Assembly: GCF_023343835.1 (NCBI RefSeq)
Contig: NC_064439.1
Location: 36,464,508-36,528,507, forward strand
Origin: Lagopus muta
Taxonomy: Eukaryota; Chordata; Aves; Galliformes; Phasianidae
Direction: 5' to 3'
DNA: 64,000 nucleotides
Part shown: positions 50,357 through 62,642 of the stretch, one piece after another
Layout of the letters: every line of letters starts with the position of its first letter
Numbering within the stretch: position 1 is the stretch's first letter
Notes under the pieces: model-generated
Seen by the model: only the letters and a program-made list of their open reading frames with translations
What the model was told of the DNA's origin: nothing
Databases searched by the model: none
Translations under genes and position numbers: made by a program

Positions 50357-53165
50357 GAGCACAGGGTAAAATGAGTCAAGCTGCTCATTGCAGACTGAAG
50401 GTGGGAGGGAAGAATTTAATACACTGCTTGTGGGCATTCACCGAAGCCTGAGCACAAGTCTGAGAGAGAACAACGTGTGTTTGTGCTGCCTGCAGCCCAG
50501 CCAGGGAATTCCATCACAGCACGGGTACAGCAGGTGGGAGTTTCCCCCCAAAAAATCCCACCTCAGTCCCCATCTCTAAAATCCAACAAGGACATCCAGG
50601 GCCACGAAGAATGTGGAGCAGCCAGAGCATAGTACAAAACCCACTTGTCCCTTCCCAGATCAGGACACCCTGGGACAGGTTAGAAGTACCATCGAGGAGC
50701 ACTCACCACGGAGCAGCCCCTTCCTCTGAGTCAGAACTTTGAGCCTGTTGGTTTCCGTCAGATGCTTGTGTTACTGTTACGGTATCTAAAAACAAAGCGG
50801 AGTTTTAATCTTAGAAACAAGAGATGGGGAAGCCTTCCAGCTGTGAAAGCTTTGACTCAAAAGGCAAAAAAAGCACCCGGTTGTTCCCAGGCAGCCTCAG
50901 AAACCAGAGAAAGCAGAATCCCCACTTCCCAGGCACCTCCTTCGCCTTGGCATCAGGCTCCTCTCCCGAAATGCGAGTGGGTGGAGGTGTACTCACAGGC
51001 TGCAGGGAGTTCCTGAGCCGGCAGGCTGCCAGCTTCGGGTTTTCTTAACTGTTGCTTCCACTGTCAGCCGCCGAGATTGTAACAGTGGCATTTTTAATAA
51101 GGTGAGGGCAAAAATTAAAAAGAGGCCATCAGATCAGGCAGCAGCCCTGGGACAATTTGTAAGTTGTGGTTAAGAGAGAGAGATACAGGAGATTTGCCGA
51201 GTTCAAAGGTCTTCATTATTAACGTTCCAGTAGCTGACTTGATAGATGGTCTCTAGCCTGTGTCCTCTTATCCCTTCCACTTTCCTTCCTAAAGACAAAT
51301 GCTTAAGACAAATCCCTAGATGGAGGGATAGGATCTGTAATAGATTATTTCTTATTACATAGAAATTGGTTAATAATTTACTAATCCAATTTCAGTGTTT
51401 CGCCCCCCACTTCAATTAATCTTTAGAATATAAAATAAATGCTGTTCTTCGTTCTTCCAATGCTAATGAAGAAAAGAACTAATGAGGAGACCTGACCTTG
51501 GTACCTTTTGAAAGATGATGTAGCTGCATAGGAGTTAATTTTCTTTTTTTCTCTCCTTTTATTTACTTGTTCTCCTTGAATGCAAAATCCACCCATAAAA
51601 CAGCAAGCTGTACAAGATGGTTATGAGCCTGATTTCAAGCATGTCACACAAGTCTTGCTTTAGCAAAATTCCATCTCCTGCAGAGTGTTACAAAATCATG
51701 CATATCTACACCCTTCCATTCTGGAGATAAATATTTTATACAGACACTTTATACAAAGTCAAAGTCAAATAAAACAAGATATGAGAACTTTTACACAGTG
51801 TCTCAAACTGCTGTCCACCACTCTGGAACGGCGCTTTAAGATTTGGCAGATGTAGAGAGTGATTTATTTCTAACAAATTCGATCTTTGGCTCTGTGGCCA
51901 TAATGCATTTCAAAGAGATTTTTTTAATTGTATCTGTCAGGAATTACATAGGTATAGTCAATCCAGCCTCCTGACAATCCTTCCAGTTCTGTTTCCTGTA
52001 ATTCTATTACCTTTTTTTTCTTAATCTTCTCTTTTTCTACCCTATCCCTCCCATCAGCACTTTGAGAAATGCTTTCAGCCCTGGCAGTGCCACTGTACCC
52101 AGGAAGCACAGCAGTCAGCAACTGATGGATGCTTGTCTGCCAGCACACAGGTGCAAATTAGGAAACCAGTTCAGCTCCCAGCCAACAGACTTCTGTTCCT
52201 GCAGCATGTTGTGTCATCAGTGGCACAGGCTTGGAGGTAAACACTCAGGGCACTAAATGACACATTTGAGCGTTCAGATGCTTTTTGCCAAGTGTGATTT
52301 CACACCTTGGGGAACACAAACAAAAAACAAAAAAAAAACCAACCTGTCAACAGAGCTCCAAACAGCAACATTTCCATATTTTTACTTAACCACAGAATCC
52401 CTTTCCTCAAAAGAAAAATGGTAGTGGTGTGTGGTCAAAGTCAATAAGCATACTTCTTGTAATCCCCTCTGATACATGGAGAAAGCAGCCTTCCTTCCTT
52501 ACTTGTAGGCTTGCTTAAGCCTGTCTCATTACAGAATCAGGGTAGGACATTAAGCCATTTAAGAGGGGCCAGGATGCTGTCCCTGCAATGAAAGGGAGCA
52601 AAGGTTCCACTCAGAATGGGCTCTGCAAAGAGAAATCCTAACCGGCAGGATAGGACTCCTTGCAGCAGGCTGCTGGCATCCTGTGCCCAGGAAGGAAAGT
52701 GCTCAGAGCTGTGTCTAGCTGGAGTTTGCTCCTGAGGGCTGTGTAAATGATCACAGTCTGGGAGGCTGTATCCAGCTTTGCTAGAGGCTAACACTCATGA
52801 GATTTTCTCTTTGCACAGGGGCAGGAAATTCTCCATGCATCTTATTTTCTGCTTTGCCTTCAAACACAAGAGAAGGCAGGGCTTGGTGTATAAAGTTTAC
52901 TTTACAGATTTCTAATTCTATAAGCAAACACATCTATACACTGCAGAGCAGACCCCCTAATACATTAGAATTGAGAATCATCCCAGATCTTCAGCAGTAT
53001 GGAAGTAAGATTTTCCAAATGACTGAGTAAATTGGTGTCTCCAAAAGCGCTGTAAACAGATCCATTGGGCTTGACTCTGAACTCCCTTTGTTCCAGCAAA
53101 AATCTGAAGTAAACCTGCTGAAGTCAACAGAATTATCCCAGTGCAAAAACAGAATCTCTCTTTGC

Positions 53166-53184
53166 TTTTTTTTTTTTTTTTTTT
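53166..53184. repeat. Poly-T run
   Basis: A 19-base T run, followed after CC by a second T-run. Simple sequence. Confidence 0.9.
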
Positions 53185-56100
53185 CCTTTTTTTTTCTCTT
53201 TTACTGTGCAAGCTGATCCCATAGCTGCAAAGAAACCGAAAAATCCATACGTACAAACTCTATTGGCCAGGCTATCTTATTGTGAAACCTACTATATATC
53301 CCAACCTTATAAAAAATCATTCAAGTGTGACGCTGTCCTCTCTCTTCCTTTTCTGATAAGTGGAGAGCAAAGGCTGCCAATAGCACATAAACTAGAAGAC
53401 ACAAAAATAATATTGCACAGCAGGAGAAAAAGCATAGCTGAAAGGAGATCAAGGAAGCTAAATTAAAGAAGATCGTAATATCTGAGTGACACAGCCACAA
53501 CACAACACAAGGATGCAGCAGACATTATGGCAACTAAAGGATTCTTCCATTGGATACCTGGGAGTTGCAGAAAGCAGCAGCATTTCCATTAATGAGTTCC
53601 TTCCAGAAAATCTGCTACTACTCATTGACTTGGTTTGAAACAGATCAAGCTAATAGTAAGAAAGACCCTTATTGACTTCATCATCCAGCGTGTGAGGCCT
53701 GATGAATTTGAATACAAGGCAAACTAGCGAAATACTCTCATGAAGAATGAACCTGCACTTTCCCAGAGTGCAGACGATTGCATTGCATTGTTTGTCCTGT
53801 GTGACACTATATATTTGAAAGGGTGGTGTCATCTTTCTGTGACACCACCAAAAAATAAATGGGCATTTTTTTGAGGTTAGCCAATGTTTAAAATATAAAC
53901 AGTGGCAGAATTTAGAAGCGCTATTGGAGAGGTGTTAGTCCTGTCTCTGCTATTTGTAAAATCTCCACTTTCCTTGACAACAAATTCCTAGGAAAAATGG
54001 CAATGTTCCATTTTCCATTTTGTTATTAGCCATTAAAAAGAAAAAAAAAATCCTATGAATAAGCCTCTCTTGTCAGCCTGTCCAATAAAGACCTCCTGTA
54101 GTTTGTAGTGTCAACACACAAATTCTGGAATTTGAAATGTACACCTCATTTCTGGGGGCACATCAATTTGTGTGCAAATTCTCAATGAATAAGTGAAAAG
54201 ATTTCTCTCTCTCCTCCTGACTACAGCTGGTGGAGGAAGTGCTCTTAGCATCTGTTGTTCACTGTCCCTTTCATTATTATTATTTTTAACCTCGGTTTTC
54301 CAAAGAAACCCTTCCAAGGTGTGGTACAGTTGCCACCCAAAATGCCACTAAGCTGCACAGGTCTACAGATACTATATTCTGAGATAAGAGGCTTGTTCTT
54401 TGCATTTGCTTAAGTGACCACAGATGACTATTGGTAGATGTCTAGCTAAATCAAGTCCTATAAAAATATTTTGTGACTTGTGATATTGTCCGAGAAATAA
54501 TTTAAACCTCTTGAAACAGGAATTAGGTTTCTGCAATTACGTTATTGTGACCTGTTCACAGGCCTTAAAGCCTGGCTATGTTTTAAGAAAAAATAGCTTC
54601 TCTCCAGAGAGCTGCTATTTTTCTCATGCTACCTGGTGCAATAAATAGCGGCTCTCAAAGAACAGGGTGGGACAGGGGAGGCTGTAGAGTATTTGCTGTA
54701 TTACTGATCTCTTGAGAGAAAGCTGCTTCCATGGGCATTTGCAAGGCATTTCAAGAACAGCCTGTAAGTCAGAAAGAAGCAAGAAATAATTAGAAGGAAC
54801 TAACATAGTGTTGTTTGCTAGAGAAGCAACCACCTGGAAAGAAGTGGGGAAGAGGAGTTAAGCATCCATTTTATACACTTAGAGAAAATGTGTTTAAAAA
54901 GAAGGACGACACTTGACACCCCAGACAGAATTCAGGGAGTCACTTGCAGGGAGTTATGAAAAGCCAGAAACAAGGAAGAGTGTGAAGAAGAAAAAGCAGA
55001 AGATGTAAAAGAGAAGCAGAGGACTGTGGCCAGAGAAATATGGAGAAAGAGCCTATGTAGGGCTCTGAGGAGAGAGAAATGAAAGGGTAAGTCAAAGAGA
55101 GAAAGAGAATGCAATGAATTATTTGAGAAAGGACTGCAAACACAGCATGAAAGCAAGAACCTGCTGCTTCAGATCTAACTCTGTAGTAACACTGAATTAA
55201 AAGATTTGAGAAGCAACTTCACTATACTGTGAATAAAGTTTCCCAAAGTACATCTGTACAATAGTAGAGTTTATTGTATTACGTAATGTTCTATAATTAT
55301 ACTGATATAGTCCTCATGTGAACACTACCAAAGTGAGACTTTTTTCAATTTTGGCTTATGTTACTCTGGAAAGGGTTCCAGTCGAACTGGAGAAAATATT
55401 TTTACATCGAGACAGCAGTTCATAGGCAGGATGATGCTTGTTTATCTATTCTTGTGTAGTTGTATTCAGGTGAAGTGTGAAATGTGCCTGTGTGGACAAA
55501 GCCTGAAATATCTAGCTGTCCTTCAGGCCACTGACGTGACATTCTTTAGCTTAGCAAGAAACCACATTTCAAAGCTGCCTTTTATAATTGTATAGGAAAA
55601 GAGCAGAACAATACAATGCTACCCAACAAAACAAAATGTCTATTAGTATTCAGAAGTGTTTAGGTTTCCTAAGCTTCTACTTCCTTGTAAGCAATTGCTG
55701 AAGATGCTGCACGGACTTTCTATGATCATGAATGTGAGAAGGGATAATGAGCAAACAGTGTGTGTGAAGTCTTGGTCCATGCTGTGAACACTTCCGTACC
55801 CTTTGGCACTTGAGAGTTACCATGGCCTAGATCAGGGGAAAAAAAAAAAGGGACAGTGGCTTTTAAGAAGTTTTGAAATGAAAGGCTCACAAACGCTGCA
55901 GTTTTTAATAGCATGTACCTTTTTGTTTTAACTATGGAAGTTATGTGGGAAATATGGAAGAAAAAAAAAAGATGTAAGTGTTAAATGTAAGTAATAGTTA
56001 AAAACCTGATGCGTGAGCTATCCTTTGTTTTCATGTGCTGGTCAGACCAAAAAAAAAAAAAAGAAGAAAAGAAGTGCCATATACTGGCTTCTCAAGAATG

Positions 56101-59100
56101 TAGCATCAGGGATCTGTACAAATCTGAGTGCTTCTATTGCTGCCTTTTGAAGGGCTCTGTAATAATAAGGAGGCCTAGGGAGAAAAATTGCAGTTGAAGA
56201 CCATTGAAGTCTTGAACTGTAGTCAAACCACAGAGTGAAATTACTAAGCCCTGAACACCTCTCCTGATCCTTCTCTGTTGAGAAGAACCTTTGTTAGATG
56301 AGGAGGCAGAGGTTGAAAGAGTCAATTGAAATCCTCACTAAATACATTTTCTGAGAAGTTAGGACATGTGGATTTTTACCCTGCATGGATTTACAAATCC
56401 ACAGAATTGGAGCAGACAGAGAATCACTCTTTTTTTTTTTTTTTTTAGTAGAAAGAATAAACTAGAATAAGATTATTACCAATTCAGTGTATAAGCAAGC
56501 AAAGCAGATTTTCTTGTGCTAACCCATCTGAGCAAGAGTGACACATACTGTGACAGAGAGAAATATTTGAAAGGGCAGAAATAAAGAACTGTAGGTATGA
56601 AGTATTACTTATACAATGAGAAACTCCTTTGTCTCGGATACTGGGAATGTTATTTTGTCCATTTATTGCTGAGTTCTTAAATAGCCCACTCAACACTATA
56701 GACCAACATTTTGTATGACTTACTGTGGATCTGCATCTCCACAATGAGCAAGAGAAATTCCAAGGTACATCTTCAGAGACTATGGTCAACCTGTAACATT
56801 CTGTCGACAGTATGAAAAATACTTTCCTTTTCATCTGGATTTCACAAAGCACTCAACAAAGGCAGAGGCATAAGCCATGAGCATACGCTATTAATGAGCC
56901 ATTCCCAGCAGTTCTCTTCTCTGACTATTTTGTTACAAGACAGACACATTTCAAGGTTAAGTTTACACCAGAAAAAAAGCTCTGAGGATTGTTGTGCAGG
57001 CAGTTGTACGGACAAAACACAACATCAAGAGCTGCACTTCACGTTGGCAAAACTGTTCTAGACTGGCTTTTTCTCGTCTACATCTGGTATTACACCAGGA
57101 ATGTCCCAGTCTATTTGTTACTGTAGTGGAAAGCATTGAGTACTGGTTTTGTCCAACAGTGGCCATTGCCACTGGCTATACAGTGGTGACAAATAAAAAG
57201 CAAACATGTTTAAACAGCAACTTGGAATTTTTTGTAAGTTTGCGAAAGTGGCAAAATATAGTGCATTTGCTGTTGTTCAGCCCACTGCCTCCAGAAGTCC
57301 TCTTGTCTGGGTCATGTTGGCCAACGCCTTCCACCTCTCCCAGGACTCTTGCCAATAGCAATGCCGTTGTCCTGGGAGCCTTCATAGTGCAGGACTGACT
57401 GATGACAATCCATCTACTTCTTAATCTACTACAATAATTTCACTTTCTTCAAGATCTGAGCACTGCTGCAAAAAAAATGTGGTATGTAGACATGGAAAGC
57501 TGATGACAAACCATAAAGCAGTACCTTCTGTAAACAGAAAAAGAAGCAGAAACAGGAAAAACATCTGAACTGAGGAAGCACACAGTGCCAGGAGGAAAAA
57601 GCTGAGGAGTATGGAATACTGCAATCCAGGGAGCCTATGCACTGCAGAAACAGAGAAAAAAAAAAGCCGAGACAGCTACCACAAAGCCCAAAGGAAGCAG
57701 AGACCACTGGGGAATCAGCTTTCTGCAGAAAAGCAGACCCATCAGACACAAAAAGTAAGTGACAGAGAAGTCTAATGAGTGACTATGAGTGAAGCTTGTA
57801 CAAGCACCTCAATTTACATTTTCAGTTTAACTCTCAGTTAACATCATTCTCTTCTTTTATAGGAGGGAAAATGAGAATCAGCAGAGTGATTTCTAGAGAC
57901 ATCAACAGAAGAAGAGTCATATATCTCGCAGTGCACAGCACTGAGTACTAACTATGGATCTGGTAAACTGAGAAAGCAGTGAATCATTGTATCTTCAAGG
58001 TAAAGCAATTTTAAGGATTAATCCAAGGCAGTTTCTCATGAAACTTCTTATGATGTTGCAAAACTGAATTGATCTAGTCATCTTTAGCTTTTCAGTTACC
58101 AAAATGAACCACATCCCATTGCAGGAGAGGCATGAAAGAAAGCAGCATAGCAATAGCATAAAGAGATGGCTACACATAACTATACTTCCTCGTAAGCCTT
58201 TGGAATCGTTTTCCAGTCACTCTCCAGTCTGTGGGAGTTTGGCCAGGACTTTAATAAGGCCAAAATCTGTAATGGGACTTTCTGCTCACACAACAGTCTT
58301 TCACCAAGGCCTTCAGAGAGCTCCCAGTACTAGTCTCAAACAAAACAAAAAGCAAGCAGCAAATAGCAGTGGTCTGACAAGGAGACCAAAGTTTTTCCCT
58401 CCACAATAAAGTTCTCTCTGGCACTGGAATAAAAGCAAAGAAAACAAGTCTTTTTCTATCTGCGGACCCTTCTATAAAGAATCGAACTGAAGAAGATGTA
58501 GCTCTAAGGACTTAAAAGTCATACTGTTTGAGAAAATTACAGCAACGGAAGTTGGGCTGCATCACTAAGTTATGGCAAGAGAGTTGTGAGCAGGAAACTG
58601 TAGAGTAACCCTATAGATTCATTACCCTTTTGTCACTGTAATGAGCACTTGCATTTTCTGTTACCTTTTCTCTCATTTGAATGAAGTTCCTTCCTCTTTT
58701 GGCCCAATTCAGAGTTTCTGCCTAGCTTTATTCAAATAGTTTTGTCGTGAATCTTGAGCTCATCACGGATTTTCCTTGCCATCTGACCTTATGTCATAGA
58801 GTCACACAGAAAAGACAAAGTGTGTCATCACAGGACTGTGCGAGATAGCAACATGTTTCTGGCCTTTCCGCAGCCACTGACATGCAAGACATTAGTAGTG
58901 AGCTGACATCAGGAGAGCCAAACAGATGATCATTTTTTTCTACTCCCCACGAAGCCTGATGCAAAACTCACTGGAACTGCTGAAAATATGAAGGGCTTTG
59001 GCTTGGGCCCAAATAAACCAGCCAGGAATAATGCTGAAAAGATATCTGGATCTGAGATGGTACAAAGGAACAAATCCTAGTCACCTTCCCCTAGCATCAG

Positions 59101-59637
59101 GCTCAATTTGATTTGAATTGGCTAGATTCTGCTGTGAATTAAGCTCAAAGCCCCAAAGGCAACTCGACTCCAGTCATCTAGCCTTGCAGCCTCCTCCAAA
59201 GTCTCTCCAGAGGGAAAACTGACTAGTCTTATTCAGTTGCTGCTTAGAGCTAGCGCCATAGATTAAAAAAGCTTGGGGCACACAAAAAGTGAATAATCTG
59301 AATCAGTTTTTCTCTGCAAGTCCTTCGCACACCTTGGCCATAATAATAAGAGTATTAATAATTTTTAAAAGTTAGGAGACAGAAAGAGGAAGCACAAGTA
59401 AGAAGGAAATCTCACCTGATGAAGTGTATACACTTCACAGGAAAGAAATAGAAGCAGATCATGGGCTTTCTCAAAATTCTCAAGATGGGGAGACATTGGA
59501 TTAGAGGAGCTAGTTCACCTATTTGCTAGAAAATACAAAAGGAACTTTTTCTAGACTCTTGCAGTGCTTCAGTGTCTGTGCAGGGCTGGTAGGATAATCA
59601 TGGGTGAGAAAGCTGCAATAACATCTCAGGGCACAGA

Positions 59638-59673
59638 AGCTGGATCCTTGGGTCTAGCTGGATCCTTGGGTCT
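59638..59673. repeat. Exact 18-bp tandem duplication
   Basis: The unit AGCTGGATCCTTGGGTCT occurs twice head to tail with no mismatch, followed by a short CT-rich stretch. Exact identity suggests it is recent and possibly polymorphic. Confidence 0.95.
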
Positions 59674-60381
59674 CTTTCTCTCTCTGGCGAGGGGTATGGT
59701 GTGACTAGCACAGGAGAGCAGCACATTGCCTGGTCCTGGCCATGAGCTAGAAGATGAGCCATAACATACAGTGGGAGCTGTCACTGAAACAGTTGAAGAG
59801 AAGACGTTAGTAAATACTTTCAGAGAGTGCCTTTTTGGGTAAGCTTCAAAGTAAGTAACAACTGGTGCTGGTTATCATAATACTTTGAACAGACTTACTA
59901 AAAATCATATGTTGTGGAAAAGGTCAGTCTGCAACAAACTTGATAGCATAAGAAAAGTATGTGTGTGCAAATTTGTAAAAATCTTTGTTTTCCCTGCACC
60001 CTGTTACAGAAATGAAGGGCTTTCATTATTAATATCAGTTGTCTTACTCGACTTTCAGGCAGGTTTCCTGTGATGACAGGAAAGGGCTAGAGGTTTGTTT
60101 TCAGTGAAAGTGAAGGTCTTCTGTTTTTAAAACTTGTTCTATAAGAAGTGGCATTTGTGAAGCCAAGTGATTTGTGTCCTCTCATCTCCCACGCCCATTG
60201 CTTGTATCACCAGTCTCATCCTCCAAAGTTCCATGCACGAGTTAGGAGGACAGTGACAGACTGCTAACTGCTGTGAAGCAGAGAGTTAAATTCGGTCCCC
60301 CTTTCATCAACAAGGGACACAGAGTGATACAGATCATCCAATTTTATTTAAATGCCAGTTTTCATGACGTATTATTTCACC

Positions 60382-60515
60382 ACAGAATCATAGAATCATT
60401 TGAGTTGGAAGGGACCCTCAAAGGTCATCTAGTCCAACTGCTCTGCAATGAACAGGGATAAATACAGCTACATCAGGGTGCTCAGTGCCCCATCCAGCCT
60501 GACCATTTCCTGTGA
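60382..60515 (-). mobile_element. CR1 LINE 3' end (antisense)
   Basis: It begins ACAGAATCATAGAATCATTT, then GAGTTGGAAGGGACCCTCAA, GTCATCTAGTCCAACTGC, CAATGAACAGGGATAAATAC and CAGTGCCCCATCCAGCCTG. The tail is well preserved. It is the repeat closest to the UBE2E1 promoter, about 350 bp outside the CpG island. The 143-codon minus-strand frame starting nearby overlaps it and is not a gene. Confidence 0.94.
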
Positions 60516-61791
60516 GGCCTTTGTCAATCGTGAATGTATCAAAGCTCTACATTTTCTAAAGGACTTCACAAGTGCCATTCGAATAGGTGAAACTAGGTAG
60601 GCTGGCTCTGCTTGCCAGCTGTTTATGGAGGACAATTCACCATGTCCTAATACGCAATGCCAGAGATAGGAAAGACTGGTGGCTGGGAAACAAACAAAAC
60701 CGCAAGTGTGAAATTGCAGTAGAATTCCTTCTTCTATTAGCATGACTCTTACAATGTCATTGGCGTGCCTATCTAATATCCTCCACTGTTCAACCACACG
60801 GGAGACCGGGCAGCAAGTTTGTTGGGGAGTCCGGGGATTAACCCAGGAGGTGAAACAAGGTTCACTTCGGGGTCCATCTGCCCCCTGTTCCATCTGCATG
60901 GGCTACGCCCGAGGGAGCAGTGCCCCGGCTCCTCCAGCCCACCATCACGCGTAGCCTCTGCGAGACAGCCAGGCAGAGGCCGGGCCGCACAGCAGGCAGC
61001 ACGCAGGCCCCAGGCGGGCAGGCCGGAGGGAGCCTTGCTGGGCTCTCAGCCCGCCGCACCCCTCAGTGGCGAACCGCGCACCGCCCGCTGGGGCCATCTT
61101 GGCGTGCGGGGCCGGGCGCAGCGCTACCCCCCCGGCCCCGGGAGACCCGGCCGCCCCCCGCCTCACCCCGCACCTGGCAGCCGCGAAGCAGCGCTGCATG
61201 CCCCGAGCTGACCCGGGGCCGGGCGTCCTTTCGCCCCCCCGTTTTGTCGTGCAGCCCCCTCGCCCTGCCGAATCGCGGTGACCCCGCTCCGCGCCAGCAG
61301 ACCGCCGGTCCTCCAGCAGGAGCAACGATGAAAATACAAAGTCCTATTAATTATGATGATGTACGGTGGCGACAGCCATTGTATTTTCGGCCGTCAAGTA
61401 ATTCGAGACGGGATCCCTCGGTGCGCGGTGGAAAGTGGCGGCGCTGAGCCAAACTGACCCCGGGTGCAGCCCACGGGCGGCCGCTTGGCGTGGCTCCGGG
61501 CCGGCGTGGGCTGCTGGCTGGGGGTGCCGGCTGCCACAGCCACGGTGCTTCGCTTCCCAGGGCGGGCAGGGAGCGAGGGATCGGCCGCCAGTATTTCGGG
61601 GAGAAGAGTAAGGAGCCCGGAAAGCACAATGCAACAGCACCCCAGCCGGCTGACTGCTGCTCCCGCCGGGGACTCGGGGAAAAATAAATATCCCCGATAG
61701 TTTTACCTTTGGAAAATGGAAGGGGATTTTTCTCACTGAGGCTGCAAAGCCCCGAGCCCAGGATTTCGTTCCCTCTCCTAGCAAGCGCTGA

Positions 61792-61833
61792 TGACATCAC
61801 GAAGTGCCCCTTCTTTGTGTGTCAGTGATGTCA
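61792..61833. promoter_or_regulatory. UBE2E1: Inverted pair of CRE-like sites
   Basis: TGACATCA (61792-61799) and its reverse complement TGATGTCA (61826-61833) lie 34 bases apart, centre to centre. Each differs from the palindromic CRE TGACGTCA by one transition at the central CpG. ATF/CREB or AP-1 family binding is an inference. Confidence 0.45.
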
Positions 61834-62539
61834 CCGAGTGCAGCGTGGGGGACAATGGAATCCTGAACTCCGGGTGAAGGCGAGCGCTGCTGCGGGCTCG
61901 GGGCTGACCTGGGGGGCAGGGGACATCCAGCTGTTGCGGTGGGGCCGGAACAGGTGAGAGCTGACGGGGCTCCTTCGGGGCTCGATGTGTGGGGGTTTGG
62001 GCTGGGCTCTTTTTTTTTTTTTTTTTTTTTCTTATTGCATTCCAACTGAGACAGGTGAGAAGTTGCTGCTGGTGCTGGAGGGACAAAGCAGGTGAGAAGT
62101 GAGAATAGGGGGAAAGCAAAAAGCACCCCCCCTTCCCCCCCTCGGACCCAACAGCACCGGCTCAGCTCAGCCTTAAAGAAGCAGCTTGCCCCTCTCTCAG
62201 CCACCTGCTTCCACCTCGTCCCTTTGGGGCTTTGGCACTGAAGCGCAGACGGCAGCCGGGGTTACCCTCACAGCCGGCACCTCTGCAGCGCACTTTCCCG
62301 AGGATCCCCATTACGAACTCCCGTCCCCTCCGATCGCCCCTTTCTTCCTTCCCCAGCACCCGCCGAAGGGGAGGGGGGAGGCTGCGGCTGCCGGGATCCC
62401 CCCCAGCCCCGGAGCGGGGCTCCCCGAGCTCCCCCCGATCCCCGCTCGCCGTGAGGCCGCGCCGGGTGTCGCCCCGGCCCCGCCGCCCCCCAGCCCCGCT
62501 CGGCGGTGGGGGAGGCAGCTAGGGAAGCCATTGCCTGTT

Positions 62540-62600
62540 TAATAGTTGCTGTTGCAGCACTTCCGCTTCTCTCCCAGCGAGAGAGACACGAGTGGCCAGG
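62540..62600 (+). promoter_or_regulatory. UBE2E1: UBE2E1 probable core promoter with ETS site
   Basis: ACTTCCGC at 62559-62566 is a strong ETS/GABP-type site (GCGGAAGT on the other strand) of the kind often found at start sites of TATA-less CpG-island promoters. No TATA box is seen. The start site is inferred to fall around 62550-62590, because a good splice donor follows at 62643. This is an estimate. Confidence 0.5.
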
Positions 62601-62642
62601 CCCAGCCGCACCGAGGAGGAGCAGCCAGACACAAAGGGAGAG
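62560..62642 (+). other. UBE2E1: UBE2E1 probable noncoding exon 1
   Basis: This is a putative 5' UTR exon ending at GGGAGAG, followed by GTACGG (donor GT at 62643-62644). It contains no ATG, so in the spliced message the first start codon is the one at 63889. The exon start is approximate. The donor lacks a consensus +4/+5 (ACGG), so a different donor nearby is possible. The layout, a noncoding exon in a CpG island followed by a coding exon about 1.2 kb later, fits the human gene as I recall it. Confidence 0.5.

Larger units (their letters stand above)
50357..60381. other. Intergenic, simple repeats, no gene recognised
   Basis: About 10 kb without a recognised gene. It contains a T-run at 53166-53184, a purine-rich stretch at about 54940-55130, an A-run at 55839-55849, a T-run at 56428-56446 and an exact 18-bp tandem duplication at 59638-59673. 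Frames of up to 134 codons (56994-57398 +) have no recognisable domain. Confidence 0.55.

Noticed and set aside
60468-60899. 143-codon minus-strand frame
   Set aside because: It runs into an antisense CR1 3' end (60382-60515) and has no recognisable domain.
60920-61447. 175-codon plus-strand frame, and 145/149-codon minus-strand frames nearby, in the CpG island
   Set aside because: GC-rich DNA has few stop codons, and long frames appear in several phases on both strands at once. None has a recognisable domain.
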